From contig NZ_KB933398.1 in the NCBI RefSeq assembly GCF_000392615.1, positions 3,209,705 through 3,273,704 on the forward strand: 64,000 nucleotides of DNA. The letters run 5' to 3'. The notes beneath the pieces are model-generated. The model saw nothing but the letters and a program-made list of their open reading frames with translations. It ran no database searches and was not told the origin of the DNA. The DNA is from Lysinibacillus sphaericus OT4b.31. Lineage in GTDB: Bacteria > Bacillota > Bacilli > Bacillales_A > Planococcaceae. Below are positions 45,547 through 56,534 of this stretch, one piece after another. Within the stretch, counting starts at the first letter, position 1, and each line of letters begins with the position of its first letter. Position numbers and translations under genes: made by a program.

Positions 45547-47865
45547 TTAATGTATTCGTTCATCAAACCATTGCTTTAACTCTATATAAGGTGCATAGAC
45601 AAGCTTTTGCTCCATATCAATCTGTTCTGAACGTTGTTTGTAAGACGGTGCCTCCGTAAGCGCTGTTTTTGGTGCATTCACGTGGACAGTCGTCAGTCCA
45701 CTGTCCATTTTAACAAAATCAAGCTCAAAAAACACCTGTGTCATAAATTTTAATGCATCTAACGGCCAGCCTGTATGCTTTGCTAAATCTGGCAAATGCA
45801 TATTCAACGGGAATGCTGGGCGGTTTTTCAAAAATTTATAATACCAAGCAAATTGCTCACGCGTAGGCATACCGTTGAAATACTGGGAATCCGGCATATA
45901 AAAATGTGCATAAATGCGAGAAGGCGCTGTTTTTTGTAAAACATTTTCTAACAATTGAACATTTTGTGGCAAATCAAGTAACACAATATAATTTGTTTGC
46001 GCTATATTTGAAAGTGCTGCATCAACAAACACAATTGGTACACCAAGAAGTGATTGATAATAGGTACCCGTTTCAGGACGGAACGCTAAAAAAGTTGCTT
46101 CCTCTTTCGGTACTGTATTTAACCAACGCGAAGTTTGACGAATGCCACGAATATCAAATAATTGCCACTCTGTCGTCTGTACGTCCTCAATCATAAACTG
46201 TGGCTTTTTACGGCCTTGCCACTCATTAATTTGCAAATCCCCAATGAAGGATACTTTAATTCCATGCGTCAGTTCATCGTGTAGATGTCCTTTATTAAAG
46301 CCGACACTATCCAATGTTTCATAGCCATCAGTTAATTCCATTTTAATATGATTTTCAGCTGCACCAATTTTACGCATTGTCGCTATTTCAACATCTTCTA
46401 GCACATAGACAGGTTTCGGAAAATCCGTGCCAAACGGTCCAAGATTGGCAATTTCCTCAATAGCGTCTGCTGAAATTTCATCAAGCTTTAGTGGAATATC
46501 TATATTGAGGACTGGTGTCAATTGCTCCTCTGTTAAACAAGCTCTTGCCTGGGCGTCTAACCTTGCTCGTAATTCATCGACATGCTCAATTGGCAAGGTC
46601 ATACCTGCCGCCATCGGGTGCCCACCAAAATGCGGTAAAATATCTCGATTGTTGGCCAGTTCATTAAACAAATGGAACCCTTCGATACTACGTGCCGAAC
46701 CTTTCGCTGTACCTTTATCAAAGTCTAGTGATAGAACAATAGTCGGACGATAATATAGCTCAACAAGACGAGATGCTACAATCCCGACAACACCCGCATT
46801 CCAGCCTTCTCCAGCAACAACTAATACCAGTGATTCTCTAATTTTTTCGTCCGCTTCAATTAATGCTACAGCTTCATCTGTAATACTTTTCACAATATCT
46901 TTGCGCTCACTATTACAAGCATTCAGTTGTTTCGCTAATGAAATGGCCTTTGTACTATCCTCTGCCATTAGAAGCTCAACACCTGGGGCTGCTTCTCCTA
47001 AACGGCCAACTGCATTTAAGCGCGGACCAAAGTAAAAACCAATTGTTTCTTCATTGATTTTGGATTGTTCAGCACTTGCTACCTCACACATTGCCTGTAT
47101 CCATGGGCTTAGTGAACGGCGCATTTCTTCAATACCACGCTTGACTAGATAACGGTTTTCATCGACTAATGGCACTAAATCCGCCACTGTACCAATCGCC
47201 ACAAACTCAAATAAATGCGTTGGTAGCTCCCCGTATAAAGCATGCGCCAATTTAAATGCCACACCCACGCCTGCTAGTTCACCAAATGGATAGTGTCCCT
47301 CTGGCACCCGCGGATGTAAAATAACATCCGCAGGTGGTAGTTCCTCACCAGGTTCATGGTGATCTGTCACAATGACATCCATACCAAGCTCTTTCGCCAC
47401 ACGAATGGGCTCAAGACCTGAGATACCGTTGTCTACAGTAATAATTAATTGCACGCCCTCTGCATGTGCCTCACGAAATAATGCTTCATTCGGGCCATAG
47501 CCGTGCAAGAAACGGTTTGGAATTTTAAACGATACATCTGCACCAAGATCTAATAACACATTAAACATCACCGTCGTACTTGTGATACCATCTGCATCAT
47601 AATCACCATATATTAATATTTTTTCTCCGTTCTCAAGTGCATGTTCGATACGTGCCACTGCTTCTGCCATACCATGCATTAAAAACGGGTCATGAATATT
47701 TATGTCTGTCATATTTAGTAAACTCTCTGCTGCAGCAGGCGTTTCGCAGCCACGTGCCGCTAAAATTTTTGCCGCAATCGCAGAAATTTGCAAGTCATTT
47801 TGTAATGCTTGTACCAGTTGTGCGTCTGGACGCTCTACTAGCCATCTCTTTTTTGATAGAATCAT
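45547..47865 (-). CDS. recJ: Single-strand-specific 5'-3' exonuclease RecJ
   Basis: A DHH-family nuclease in recombination and mismatch/base-excision repair. Metal motifs are IYGDYDADGITSTT near residue 90, VTDHHEPGEELP near 167 and GGHPMAAGMTL near 412 (DHHA1). An OB-fold domain and a Firmicute-specific C-terminal extension bring it to 772 aa, as in B. subtilis. It is upstream of apt in one transcript. Its 5' side faces the trp operon terminator. Confidence 0.96.
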   Translation of the reverse strand: MILSKKRWLVERPDAQLVQALQNDLQISAIAAKILAARGCETPAAAESLLNMTDINIHDPFLMHGMAEAVARIEHALENGEKILIYGDYDADGITSTTVMFNVLLDLGADVSFKIPNRFLHGYGPNEALFREAHAEGVQLIITVDNGISGLEPIRVAKELGMDVIVTDHHEPGEELPPADVILHPRVPEGHYPFGELAGVGVAFKLAHALYGELPTHLFEFVAIGTVADLVPLVDENRYLVKRGIEEMRRSLSPWIQAMCEVASAEQSKINEETIGFYFGPRLNAVGRLGEAAPGVELLMAEDSTKAISLAKQLNACNSERKDIVKSITDEAVALIEADEKIRESLVLVVAGEGWNAGVVGIVASRLVELYYRPTIVLSLDFDKGTAKGSARSIEGFHLFNELANNRDILPHFGGHPMAAGMTLPIEHVDELRARLDAQARACLTEEQLTPVLNIDIPLKLDEISADAIEEIANLGPFGTDFPKPVYVLEDVEIATMRKIGAAENHIKMELTDGYETLDSVGFNKGHLHDELTHGIKVSFIGDLQINEWQGRKKPQFMIEDVQTTEWQLFDIRGIRQTSRWLNTVPKEEATFLAFRPETGTYYQSLLGVPIVFVDAALSNIAQTNYIVLLDLPQNVQLLENVLQKTAPSRIYAHFYMPDSQYFNGMPTREQFAWYYKFLKNRPAFPLNMHLPDLAKHTGWPLDALKFMTQVFFELDFVKMDSGLTTVHVNAPKTALTEAPSYKQRSEQIDMEQKLVYAPYIELKQWFDERIH

Positions 47866-47943
47866 TTTTTCACTTCCTCACGAAGGTTATTATACCGAAA
47901 ATCAAGCAGGGACGCTATCTGCTAGTTTCTATGGAAGTTATTA

Positions 47944-48052
47944 GTCAGTCTGAGTGTGCTATCCGTCACTTTTGCAATTCTATCCGTCAGTTCGAGTGTG
48001 CTATCCGTCACTTTTCTAGTTCTATCCGTCAGTTCGAGCGCGCTATCCGTCT
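47944..48052. repeat. 42-bp tandem repeat, about 2.6 copies
   Basis: Copies begin at 47944, 47986 and 48028, an exact 42-bp period, each starting GTCAG(T/-)C(T/-)GAG and containing two CTATCCGTCA words. The third copy is truncated. It lies between recJ and trpA. A + strand frame through it would read a repetitive IRxFxCAIRHF peptide, which I do not regard as a gene. Confidence 0.85.
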
Positions 48053-48060
48053 ACAGCATA

Positions 48061-48090
48061 AAAAAAGCCTACTCTAATTAAAGAGTAGAC
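48061..48090 (-). terminator. Terminator of the trp operon
   Basis: CTACTCT/AGAGTAG arms (48069-48075, 48082-48088) precede six Ts on the minus strand. The stem overlaps the trpA stop codon. Confidence 0.8.
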
Positions 48091-48869
48091 TTCTCTCGCA
48101 TATTTTTAGAGGCAGCGACCAGTGCTTCAACTTTGGCAAAATCGCTTTCATGTAATGCCGCAACAATCGCACTACCTACGATCACCCCGTCACCTAGTTC
48201 ACCCATGCTCACCACTTGTTCAGGTGTGGATATCCCAAAACCTGCTAACACCGGAATATGGCTCGATTCACGTAATCGTGCAAAATGTCCTGCTAATTCA
48301 TTAGCAAAACTTGTACGTGCTCCTGTAATACCATTTACCGTAACAGCATAGACAAAACCTTGGCTTGCTGTGACGATACGTGCAATTCGCTCAGGCGGGC
48401 TAGTTAATGATACGAGCTGTACAATATCCACGCCATGTGGATTCAACTTTTCGCGTAAAATTGCACTTTCCTCTAATGGTACGTCAGGTACAATTAAACC
48501 CTTAACGCCAGCTGCAACACAAGCCTCCGCAAATGATTCTAATCCATAAGCCAATACAGGGTTAAAATACGTCATCACCACTAACGGGACTGTTATCTCT
48601 TCACGAAATGAGGCAAGTGTTTCGAACACTTTGCGCAATGTCACCCCATGCGCTAAAGCGCGCTCACCTGCCTGTTCAATTGTAGGTCCATCTGCTACAG
48701 GGTCAGTAAATGGAATGCCCACTTCAATCGCAGTGACTCCCATTTGTTGTAGCTTCAAGATAGTTGGTTTTACGGTTGTAAGTCCTCCATCGCCTGCCAT
48801 GATATACGGCACAAATGCCTTATTGCCTGCTATCTTTGCTCGTTCAATTGCCTGCTGTAATGTTGTCAT
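48078..48869 (-). CDS. trpA: Tryptophan synthase alpha chain
   Basis: A TIM-barrel subunit that splits indole-3-glycerol phosphate to indole and G3P. Catalytic Glu and Asp are in [35 protein letters not shown] and [13 protein letters not shown] are the phosphate-binding loops. Its 263 aa is normal. It overlaps trpB by 4 nt and ends the operon. Confidence 0.97.
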   Translation of the reverse strand: MTTLQQAIERAKIAGNKAFVPYIMAGDGGLTTVKPTILKLQQMGVTAIEVGIPFTDPVADGPTIEQAGERALAHGVTLRKVFETLASFREEITVPLVVMTYFNPVLAYGLESFAEACVAAGVKGLIVPDVPLEESAILREKLNPHGVDIVQLVSLTSPPERIARIVTASQGFVYAVTVNGITGARTSFANELAGHFARLRESSHIPVLAGFGISTPEQVVSMGELGDGVIVGSAIVAALHESDFAKVEALVAASKNMREKSTL

Positions 48870-50077
48870 GATACCTCACCTCCAAGTACTGCGTGTACTG
48901 TATGAACATCCTTATCACCGCGACCAGATAAACACACAACAATGATGTCGTCCGCACTCATCGTTTTGGCAAGCTTTGCTGTATATGCAATCGCATGAGA
49001 ACTTTCTAATGCGGGTAAAATGCCTTCCGTCCGGCTTAATAATAGCAAACCTTCAAGCGCCTCACTATCTGTTATCGAATCAAATTTTGCTCGACCAATA
49101 TCATGTAAATAACAATGCTCTGGCCCCTTCCCTGGATAATCAAGACCAGCTGAAATAGAATGCGCTTCCTGAACAAAGCCATTTTCGTCCTGCAGCAAAT
49201 ACATGTAAGCACCATGTAATACCCCTAGCTGTCGACCTGCAATGGCGGCTGCATGCTTGCCAGTGTCAATTCCATTACCTGCCGCCTCGACACCATACAA
49301 AGCAACTTTTTCATCATCTACAAATGGGTGGAACATCCCAATGGCGTTACTCCCTCCCCCAATACAAGCAACAACGGCATCAGGTAAACGCCCTTCTTTT
49401 TCTAACATCTGCGCACGTGTTTCCACACCAATAACGCGCTGAAAATCCCGCACAATCTTCGGAAATGGATGCGGTCCCAAAGCTGAACCTAAAATATAAT
49501 GTGTATCCTCGACATTCGTTACCCAATAGCGCAAGGCCGCATTGACTGCGTCTTTCAATGTTTTTGAACCAGTTTCAACAGATTCGACTTTTGTACCGAG
49601 CAGCTCCATCCGGAAAACATTTAATTGCTGGCGTTTTATATCCTCGGCTCCCATAAAGACAACGCACTCGAGATTTAATAATGCACAAGCCGTCGCAGTG
49701 GCTACACCATGCTGGCCTGCTCCTGTTTCAGCTACAATTTTCTTTTTCCCCATACGTTTTGCTAGTAACGCTTGCCCGATAGCATTGTTAATTTTATGGG
49801 CACCTGTATGGTTTAAATCTTCACGTTTTAAGTATATTTTTGCACCGCCAAGTTCTTTCGTTAAATTTTCAGCAAAGTACAGTGGCGTTTCACGACCTAC
49901 ATATTCTTTTAAATAATATGCTAGCTCATCTGTAAACGCTTTGTCCGCCATTGCTTCTTCATACGCCATTTCTAGTTCCAACAGTGCTGTCATCAATGTC
50001 TCTGGAACATACTGCCCACCAAATTTTCCATAACGCCCTTCCTTTGTCGGCACGCTATTTGCAATCGATTTCGTCAT
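48866..50077 (-). CDS. trpB: Tryptophan synthase beta chain
   Basis: A PLP enzyme joining indole and serine. The PLP lysine is in [22 protein letters not shown] binds the PLP phosphate; [21 protein letters not shown] is the COMM-domain region. At 403 aa it is TrpB1 type and partners with TrpA. It overlaps trpA and trpF by 4 nt each. Confidence 0.98.
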   Translation of the reverse strand: MTKSIANSVPTKEGRYGKFGGQYVPETLMTALLELEMAYEEAMADKAFTDELAYYLKEYVGRETPLYFAENLTKELGGAKIYLKREDLNHTGAHKINNAIGQALLAKRMGKKKIVAETGAGQHGVATATACALLNLECVVFMGAEDIKRQQLNVFRMELLGTKVESVETGSKTLKDAVNAALRYWVTNVEDTHYILGSALGPHPFPKIVRDFQRVIGVETRAQMLEKEGRLPDAVVACIGGGSNAIGMFHPFVDDEKVALYGVEAAGNGIDTGKHAAAIAGRQLGVLHGAYMYLLQDENGFVQEAHSISAGLDYPGKGPEHCYLHDIGRAKFDSITDSEALEGLLLLSRTEGILPALESSHAIAYTAKLAKTMSADDIIVVCLSGRGDKDVHTVHAVLGGEVS

Positions 50078-50691
50078 TTTACGCTCTCCTTCTTTGCTAC
50101 CTGTAAAAAGGCCGTTATTTTCGCTCTATCCTTGACACCATCTGTCTCGACGCCACTTGAAACATCCACCATTGACGGCAACACAAGTGACACTGCCTCC
50201 TCAATATTTTCTAACTTCAAGCCACCTGCAAGAATCAGTTTTTCATGAGGAATGCCTACCGTTTTAAGTAGCGCCCAGTCAAATGTATGGCCACTGCCTC
50301 CTTTAAAATCCGTGCCCGGTGCATCGAACAAATAATAATCGACATCATAACGTGTAACTTTTTGTACATCTTCAGCACAACGAACGGATAGCGCCTTAAT
50401 AGCAGGATACCCTTGCTGACGAATAAACTCAGGTGTTTCCTCCCCATGATATTGCACATAATCTAATGGCACTTCTTGCACTGCCGCCTGTAGTTCCTGT
50501 GAGGTTGGATTGACAAAAACACCAATTTTCAAGACCCCTTCCGGCACATGCTTTGCTAATTCCTGTGCCTGCTCAATTGACACCCGACGCTTACTCGGTG
50601 CAAATACAAAGCCAATTGCATCTGCTCCTGCCCGCACAGCCGCTTGCACATGCTGCACTTCTTTCAGCCCACAAATTTTCACTTTCGTCAT
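50074..50691 (-). CDS. trpF: Phosphoribosylanthranilate isomerase
   Basis: A TIM-barrel Amadori isomerase, third step of tryptophan synthesis. The general base Cys is in VKICGLKEV, and the acid Asp is in [30 protein letters not shown] and [14 protein letters not shown] complete the family signature. The 205-aa length is standard. It overlaps trpB and trpC by 4 nt. Confidence 0.96.
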   Translation of the reverse strand: MTKVKICGLKEVQHVQAAVRAGADAIGFVFAPSKRRVSIEQAQELAKHVPEGVLKIGVFVNPTSQELQAAVQEVPLDYVQYHGEETPEFIRQQGYPAIKALSVRCAEDVQKVTRYDVDYYLFDAPGTDFKGGSGHTFDWALLKTVGIPHEKLILAGGLKLENIEEAVSLVLPSMVDVSSGVETDGVKDRAKITAFLQVAKKESVK

Positions 50692-51479
50692 ACAGATGCA
50701 CCCGCTTTCCTTACTTGTAAACTCTGTAGTGCAGATCCTGCATTACCACTGCGCATTAACGACTCACCCACAAGAACACCACTAGCCCCCATCGCCGCCA
50801 CTGCCTGCGCATCGTCTGTCGTCCAAATACCACTTTCACTAATGAGCACGCGCTCTTCTCCAAATGGAAAGGCTTCGGCAATTTCACGTGTACGCTCTAG
50901 ACTCACTTCAAATGACCGTAAATCGCGATTATTGACGCCAATTAATCTAGCACCGACAGCGATAGCTCGTTCAAGCTCCCCGATATCATGTACCTCTACT
51001 AATATTTCTAACCCTAAGCTTGTGGCATAGCTATATAGATCACATAAAAGTTCATCTTCTAAAGCTGCCACAATCAGTAAAATAATTGATGCACCTGAGG
51101 CTTTGGCAAATCGAATTTGTACACGATCAATCATGAAGTCTTTACAAAGTATGGGTATGTCGACTGATGCTGCTACGGTTGCCAAATCATTAAACGAGCC
51201 TTTGAAAAACTCTTTATCTGTTAATACAGAGATTGCTGCTGCCCCAGCCTCTGCATAAATTTTTGCCTGTTTGACCGGGTCTGCTCCTTCGGCAATTAAG
51301 CCCTTCGAAGGCGATGCACGCTTCATCTCAGCAATAACTTGCAATGTTGCCGATTCTCGTAATGTATCAAACAATGATCTACGTTTTTTTTCGGTGAAAT
51401 TTGCTAATGGATCTGGCAGTTCAAGTAAAGCCCCAACTTCTAATTTTTTTTGTTCAAGAATTTTGTGTAAAATATTCAT
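50688..51479 (-). CDS. trpC: Indole-3-glycerol phosphate synthase
   Basis: Closes the indole ring from CdRP. Catalytic Lys are in IAEMKRASPSKG and LCKDFMIDRVQI; the later Glu is in LEILVEVHD. GVNNRDLRSFEV and LISESGIW are family loops. The 263-aa protein is not fused to trpF. It overlaps trpD and trpF by 4 nt. Confidence 0.97.
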   Translation of the reverse strand: MNILHKILEQKKLEVGALLELPDPLANFTEKKRRSLFDTLRESATLQVIAEMKRASPSKGLIAEGADPVKQAKIYAEAGAAAISVLTDKEFFKGSFNDLATVAASVDIPILCKDFMIDRVQIRFAKASGASIILLIVAALEDELLCDLYSYATSLGLEILVEVHDIGELERAIAVGARLIGVNNRDLRSFEVSLERTREIAEAFPFGEERVLISESGIWTTDDAQAVAAMGASGVLVGESLMRSGNAGSALQSLQVRKAGASV

Positions 51480-52507
51480 TGCCCTACCTCCACTTCTTTA
51501 ATTTGCTCACTATAGGCAACGACCGCCTCTAATTTTTGTAATGCGCGTCCGCTAAATATACTTTCCTTCGCCATGTCGACACCTTCTTTAACGGTTAGAG
51601 CACTACCATAGCTGAACAATCCGATACCAACGTTTAACAAAACCGTATCAAAGTAAGCACTTTGTTCACCAGCTAGTAATTTACGCATAATAGCAGCATT
51701 GTCGTCTGCATTTCCTCCGCGAATTGCTTCTAATGGCGCATAATTTAGTCCTGCATCCTCAGCCGTTAATGCAAACGGAATTAAATCTCCCTTATCCACT
51801 AAAACAAAGGTGTTTTGCCCGGCCAAAGATGCCTCGTCTAATCCTTGTGGACCGGAAACCACCATTGCTCGTTCACGACCTAGCATTTGCAAAACGGAAG
51901 CATACTCCATCACAAAATTTGGTCGATTAATGCCCGTAAATTGTGTGGATAACGTCACTGGATTTGTTAACGGACCAACAAGATTAAAAATGGTTGGTTT
52001 GCCAAGGGCACGACGCACTTCACCGATACGTTTTAATTTTGGATGCACATTTGGCGCATATAAAAATGCAATGCCTTCTTTTTCTAAGAGCGCTATCGTT
52101 TGGTCGACAGAAATATTTGTATGAATTCCAAGAGCCTCCAAAACATCAGCGCTACCCGATGCAGATGAAATTTTACGATTGCCATGCTTTGCCATCTTGA
52201 CACCTGCACCAGCTAATACAAATGCAGATGCAGTACTAATGTTAAATGTATTTAAGCCATCACCACCGGTACCGCAATTATCCATATAAATAGCAGATTT
52301 TGCTGGCACATCTAGTGCGAACGACCGCATGACTGTTGCTAGTGCAGCCACTTCGTGTGCCGTTTCACCTTTTGCTAACAAGTCCGTTAAAAAATTGGCC
52401 ATTTCATCCTTTGATGTGTCATCCTGAAACATCCATTTTGCTGCATCTAACATTTCCTCAAACATTAAATGTTCACATTGCCGTACTTTTTCACGTATTT
52501 TTTCCAT
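51476..52507 (-). CDS. trpD: Anthranilate phosphoribosyltransferase
   Basis: Transfers phosphoribose from PRPP to anthranilate. The PRPP site is MDNCGTGGDGLNTFNISTAS; KHGNRKISSASGSADVLEALG binds anthranilate and metal. Its 343 aa is full length, and it is not fused to trpG. Its ATG shares one base with the trpE stop codon. Confidence 0.97.
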   Translation of the reverse strand: MEKIREKVRQCEHLMFEEMLDAAKWMFQDDTSKDEMANFLTDLLAKGETAHEVAALATVMRSFALDVPAKSAIYMDNCGTGGDGLNTFNISTASAFVLAGAGVKMAKHGNRKISSASGSADVLEALGIHTNISVDQTIALLEKEGIAFLYAPNVHPKLKRIGEVRRALGKPTIFNLVGPLTNPVTLSTQFTGINRPNFVMEYASVLQMLGRERAMVVSGPQGLDEASLAGQNTFVLVDKGDLIPFALTAEDAGLNYAPLEAIRGGNADDNAAIMRKLLAGEQSAYFDTVLLNVGIGLFSYGSALTVKEGVDMAKESIFSGRALQKLEAVVAYSEQIKEVEVGQ

Positions 52508-53880
52508 TAATTTGCGCCTCCTTCTTTTGCAAGTAGGTGTGAAACTAATTCCCCTGCCTCTTCCACTTTGCGGCGTATTTCTTTTACATTGCTATATTTT
52601 GTAACCGTTGCCGTCGTTTGCATATGCATGATTTCGTTTTCTACGACGATAGATTGCCCTGTTAGCGCAAAATCTAGATATCCATTAAACCCGATAAATC
52701 CTAGCGCACCACCGAAAATACCAGCTGGTTGAGTCGTGATCTTTAACTGATTTTGTACCTGTTCCTTTGGTATACCTGTAGAAACGAATGGTGGTAAAGT
52801 TGCAGCTAATACATCTAAAGCATGGAGCATCGGTAAAATTTGACCCTCGACACGTGAAGTCATATGCAAATCTTGCTTTGAACACTCAATTCTCATGGCA
52901 TCAATCACCTGAATGGAATCGCGCAAACAAACAGATCGAAGCGCTTGTTGCATCGCAGTAACGACTACAGCATGTGATTTCCTCACCTCCACGTTTTCAT
53001 ATAACATCCGTTCATTTTCTAAGTCCTCTACTTTTGTATACCCCCGTGAATATGTCCCTTCACTAGGTGTTGTAATTACACGTTCCCCCTTCACTCGAAT
53101 TAGACTTTCTGGTGATGTTCCCAAAACAATATGGTCATCAAACGTTACATAATACATATAGGGGGCAGGATTTTTTTTACGCAGTAGACGATATAGCGCA
53201 AAAGCGTCCCCTTCTAAAGTTGCTAAAAATTGTTTCGATAGTACAACACGTGCATGCTCTTTATCTAAAGTATCTTTGATCTTTGTTAAAGACATTTCAA
53301 CGTGTTCACTCGATGTTGAATCCCGTATTTGATAGCTACAAATTGTATCCTCACACTCTCTACCTTTTAACAGTTGCTCAGCTAATTCTTCAAGATTGGG
53401 CTCTTTTTTCTCTGCATCAATATTTGTATGAATCAATGTCACTTCGTCTGTTACATGGTCAAAAACAATAATCGTTTCATATACATGAAAATGCACATCA
53501 GGGAGCTGCATTTTTTCTTGGCCGGCTGCTAATATTGTCGTTGCACCATGACCAACATAGCCAACTGCCCCACCTGAAAATGGGAATTGTGTTGTAGTGG
53601 AAATGCGCGGCATTAAGCGCTTTAATAATACGAATAGGTCTCCCTTATGCGTATAGCTTTTCTCTGTTTTATAGGAGAATTCTTGTATTTCATCGCCTAC
53701 TCCTTTATACGTTTTCCGCGGGTTGGCTCCGATGAACGAGAAACGTCCTGTACTCTCATGCTGTGCGGAACTTTCAAGCAAAAATTTGTGCGTACCTTGT
53801 AACCGTCTAAAAATTAAAATAGGTGTGAGTGAATCACCGTTAATCGTTTTCATCTTTGTTCTTGAACTCGTTGTTTGCAT
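52507..53880 (-). CDS. trpE: Anthranilate synthase component I
   Basis: Chorismate to anthranilate, using ammonia or the glutaminase TrpG/PabA. The N-terminal regulatory motif FLLESSAQHESTGRFSFIG (LLES type) suggests feedback inhibition by tryptophan. The chorismate-binding core shows SPESLIRVKGERVITTP and GFIGFNGYLDFALTGQ. The first gene of the operon, 457 aa, under a T-box. No trpG is present, so the glutaminase must come from elsewhere, as in B. subtilis (pabA). Confidence 0.96.
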   Translation of the reverse strand: MQTTSSRTKMKTINGDSLTPILIFRRLQGTHKFLLESSAQHESTGRFSFIGANPRKTYKGVGDEIQEFSYKTEKSYTHKGDLFVLLKRLMPRISTTTQFPFSGGAVGYVGHGATTILAAGQEKMQLPDVHFHVYETIIVFDHVTDEVTLIHTNIDAEKKEPNLEELAEQLLKGRECEDTICSYQIRDSTSSEHVEMSLTKIKDTLDKEHARVVLSKQFLATLEGDAFALYRLLRKKNPAPYMYYVTFDDHIVLGTSPESLIRVKGERVITTPSEGTYSRGYTKVEDLENERMLYENVEVRKSHAVVVTAMQQALRSVCLRDSIQVIDAMRIECSKQDLHMTSRVEGQILPMLHALDVLAATLPPFVSTGIPKEQVQNQLKITTQPAGIFGGALGFIGFNGYLDFALTGQSIVVENEIMHMQTTATVTKYSNVKEIRRKVEEAGELVSHLLAKEGGAN

Positions 53881-53944
53881 ATCGACTAAGCTCCTTTATT
53901 CAAAAAAATTCGTACTAGCGGCTTAAAAGCCCCTAAAAACAAAA

Positions 53945-54300
53945 AAAGCCCTCTGCAAAAAGGATTTTCCTAATTGCAGAGGACGATCATGACCGCGTTG
54001 CCACCTCATATTAGAGCTATATGCTCTCACTTGTGTGCTCCATCAAAAACTGCCTCAGCGAAATTGTACCCGTCATTTTTCCGTACAATAGTTCAATCTG
54101 CGACTGTCACTTTATTCAACGGCTATTTAGTAAACCGCAAAAATAAAGTCAAAGCACACCCGATAACGTGGGAATCCGTTCGCTATTATAAATAGCGACT
54201 CTCATAAGTCCATTCACATAAGCTACAAATCAGTTTCCACCACCCACTGACTCTCTTATATTGCACACCTATGCTACTACTCTTATTCAACAATTTCTCA
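53945..54300 (-). promoter_or_regulatory. T-box leader of the trp operon (Trp specifier)
   Basis: The antiterminator motif GAGGTGGCAACGCGG lies at about 54007-53993 on the minus strand. A terminator with CCTCTGCAA/TTGCAGAGG arms and a T run follows (53982-53941). Stem I contains GGTGGTGGAAACTG and the specifier loop GAA-TGG-ACTTATGAGAG with TGG at 54212-54210. Uncharged tRNA-Trp would allow read-through. The 5' boundary is approximate. Confidence 0.9.
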
Positions 54301-54543
54301 GCTATTCTCGTCTACACTCGGCTCATCTGTTCTAAGGCTGATCTCGCTCCCGAGACCTTCTACCTTGTATCGAACGAAAAGTTAGCCTTATTCTATGCCA
54401 ATCCATAACAATTGTCAATTAATTCTGATGAGAATAGGCTATCGCCATGTAAAATGTGAAATGTGATGACAGGGGGAATAAATACCTCCACTATGTCCTA
54501 AGAAAGTCGGTTAAATATCTTATTATTGAATAATTTCCATGTA

Positions 54544-54572
54544 TTGACCTTATAAAAATATCAAGTTATAGT
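54544..54572 (+). promoter_or_regulatory. Promoter of the chemoreceptor gene
   Basis: TTGACC (54544-54549) and TATAGT (54567-54572) are 17 bp apart, about 50 bp before the ATG. It looks sigma-A-like rather than sigma-D. Confidence 0.5.
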
Positions 54573-54620
54573 AATTTTAGAACATAGATTCTCTAATAAA
54601 CATAGAAAGCAGGAACGTAT

Positions 54621-56309
54621 ATGTCCGTTCGCAAAAAGTTAAATATTGGTTTTAGCGCCCTCACAGTATTATTATTAATCTCCAGTATCATTGCATTTAT
54701 TCAATTTAAAGCGGTTGAGAGCGACCTTGTTGAGGTGCTTGATCATCGAATTGTACAAATTCAACTAACTGAAGAAATTCAACAAGAACTTGCTTCTCAC
54801 GGTTTGTTTTTACGTTCATATGTATTAAATAATGAAGATGCTACTACCCAAAAAAACTTACAGCGTTATGAAACCCTTTTACCAGAGACGATTCAACAAC
54901 TCTCAGACATTGTTCGTTCTGATTACACAACAACTATCATGCAGCAAATAAATGCGTTAAATAAGGATCTATTAACAAGTTCTACTAAGGCTGTACAAGC
55001 ATTTAACGATGGTGATACTGAATTAGCCTTATCTTACATAAATGGTGACGTCACAAAATTTAACAAGGAAATTTACACGCTTACAAATGATTTAATCAAC
55101 TATCATGATGAACAGCTGCAACAAGTTAAACATACAGCTAAACAAACCGTCACACGTGCGATTATTATTTCTATTGCATTACTTATTTTAAGTGCAATTG
55201 TTGGTTTATATTTTATGTACTTTGTGAAAAATTCAATCGTTCAACCGTTGCGTAAAGCGATTGACGCAGCACATACATTAGCGCAGGGTGATTTAACAAT
55301 TGCACAGCTCAAGCATCGTTCAAATGACGAGATTGGCACTCTGGCATCTGCGGTAAATACACTAAAGCAAAATTTATCTGTGTTGATTAAAAAAGTACAG
55401 GATAACGCTTCTCATTTATCGGCTGCTTCTGAAGAACTTTCAGCAAGCACTGAAGAAGTGACAGCAACTTCAGTAGATATTGCGCAGCGTGTGCAAGAAA
55501 CTACTACACATTTAGCTTCTTCTGCGAGTACTTCCAAGGAAAGTGCTGTGGCAATGGAAGAAACAGCTGGTAGTGTACAACGTATTGCTGAGGCTACACA
55601 AAATTTACATCATGATGCCATGAAAATGACGCAAACTGCCAATGATGGTGGTCATACGATAACAACAGCGAAAGAGCAAATGGAGACCATTTCTGTCTCA
55701 ACTTTACGTATTGCCAAATTAACACAGAAGTTAAGCAAGCAATCCGAAGAAATCGGACAAATAACAAAGGTAATTACAGCAATTACAGAACAAACGAATT
55801 TACTAGCACTGAATGCAGCAATTGAAGCCGCACGAGCAGGTGAGCATGGCAAAGGCTTCGCAGTTGTAGCCAATGAGGTACGTAAGCTTGCCGAAGAGTC
55901 CAATCAATCTGCTGGGCAAATCGTTGCCCTTACTACTGAAATTCAAGTAGATACACGTAATGTAGCAACTGCGGTTGATGAAGGCTTATCATCTGTACAA
56001 GATGGTGTCACAATGATTCACGAAGCTGGAGATGCCTTCAACTCCATTGCCTCTTCCGTTCAGGCATTTACTGATCAAATTGAAGACATTTCTGCAACTA
56101 CCGAACAAATTTCTGCAAGTGCGGAAGAGGTAGCTGCTTCAGTAACAGAGATCGCTAGTGGTGCTGGCATTTCTGCTAACAATTCACAAATGATAGTAGA
56201 GGCTGTAGATGAACAAGCAGCTACGATGCAACAAGTAAATGTAGTGGCTGAGGAATTAAGCAACAATGCACAGCAACTACAATCCTTACTGCAACAATTT
56301 AAAATATAG
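54621..56309 (+). CDS. Methyl-accepting chemotaxis protein
   Basis: A membrane chemoreceptor, 562 aa. Transmembrane helices lie near residues 9-28 and 183-203. Between them is a helical four-helix-bundle sensor (about 30-180). A HAMP domain follows (about 204-256, [18 protein letters not shown]). The cytoplasmic coiled coil has the conserved hairpin tip [20 protein letters not shown] and [18 protein letters not shown] near residue 410, where CheA/CheW bind. Glutamine/glutamate pairs suitable for methylation flank it. The ligand is unknown. Confidence 0.95.
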   Translation: MSVRKKLNIGFSALTVLLLISSIIAFIQFKAVESDLVEVLDHRIVQIQLTEEIQQELASHGLFLRSYVLNNEDATTQKNLQRYETLLPETIQQLSDIVRSDYTTTIMQQINALNKDLLTSSTKAVQAFNDGDTELALSYINGDVTKFNKEIYTLTNDLINYHDEQLQQVKHTAKQTVTRAIIISIALLILSAIVGLYFMYFVKNSIVQPLRKAIDAAHTLAQGDLTIAQLKHRSNDEIGTLASAVNTLKQNLSVLIKKVQDNASHLSAASEELSASTEEVTATSVDIAQRVQETTTHLASSASTSKESAVAMEETAGSVQRIAEATQNLHHDAMKMTQTANDGGHTITTAKEQMETISVSTLRIAKLTQKLSKQSEEIGQITKVITAITEQTNLLALNAAIEAARAGEHGKGFAVVANEVRKLAEESNQSAGQIVALTTEIQVDTRNVATAVDEGLSSVQDGVTMIHEAGDAFNSIASSVQAFTDQIEDISATTEQISASAEEVAASVTEIASGAGISANNSQMIVEAVDEQAATMQQVNVVAEELSNNAQQLQSLLQQFKI

Positions 56310-56310
56310 C

Positions 56311-56360
56311 AAAAGGCGACCACAGAGAATACTTCGTTTGTGGTCGCCTTTTGTTTTTTT
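56311..56360 (+). terminator. Terminator of the chemoreceptor gene
   Basis: AAAAGGCGACCACA (56311-56324) pairs perfectly with TGTGGTCGCCTTTT (56339-56352), followed by more Ts on the + strand. Confidence 0.9.
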
Positions 56361-56534
56361 GTGAAGAAAGTATAAATACTTTATTTGCCCTTTTGTGGCT
56401 ATAAACAACCTTTAAGCGTACATGTACTTGTTTCAACCAACACGTTCTACAATTCCTCTCATGGCCGAACAACACAGCCTTATCTAGTAAAGTAACAACC
56501 TTATAAGTCAGCTTCATAGATGAACCCATATTTA

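Noticed and set aside
47944-48052. Possible CRISPR array
   Set aside because: The repeat units are directly abutting with no unique spacers, and no cas gene is nearby.
47637-48077. A 146-codon + strand frame through the 42-bp repeats and the start of recJ
   Set aside because: Its repetitive peptide follows from the tandem repeat, most of it is antisense to recJ, and no ribosome-binding site precedes it.
53974-54195. A 73-codon + strand frame upstream of trpE
   Set aside because: It lies antisense to the trp T-box leader, whose conserved motifs explain the sequence.
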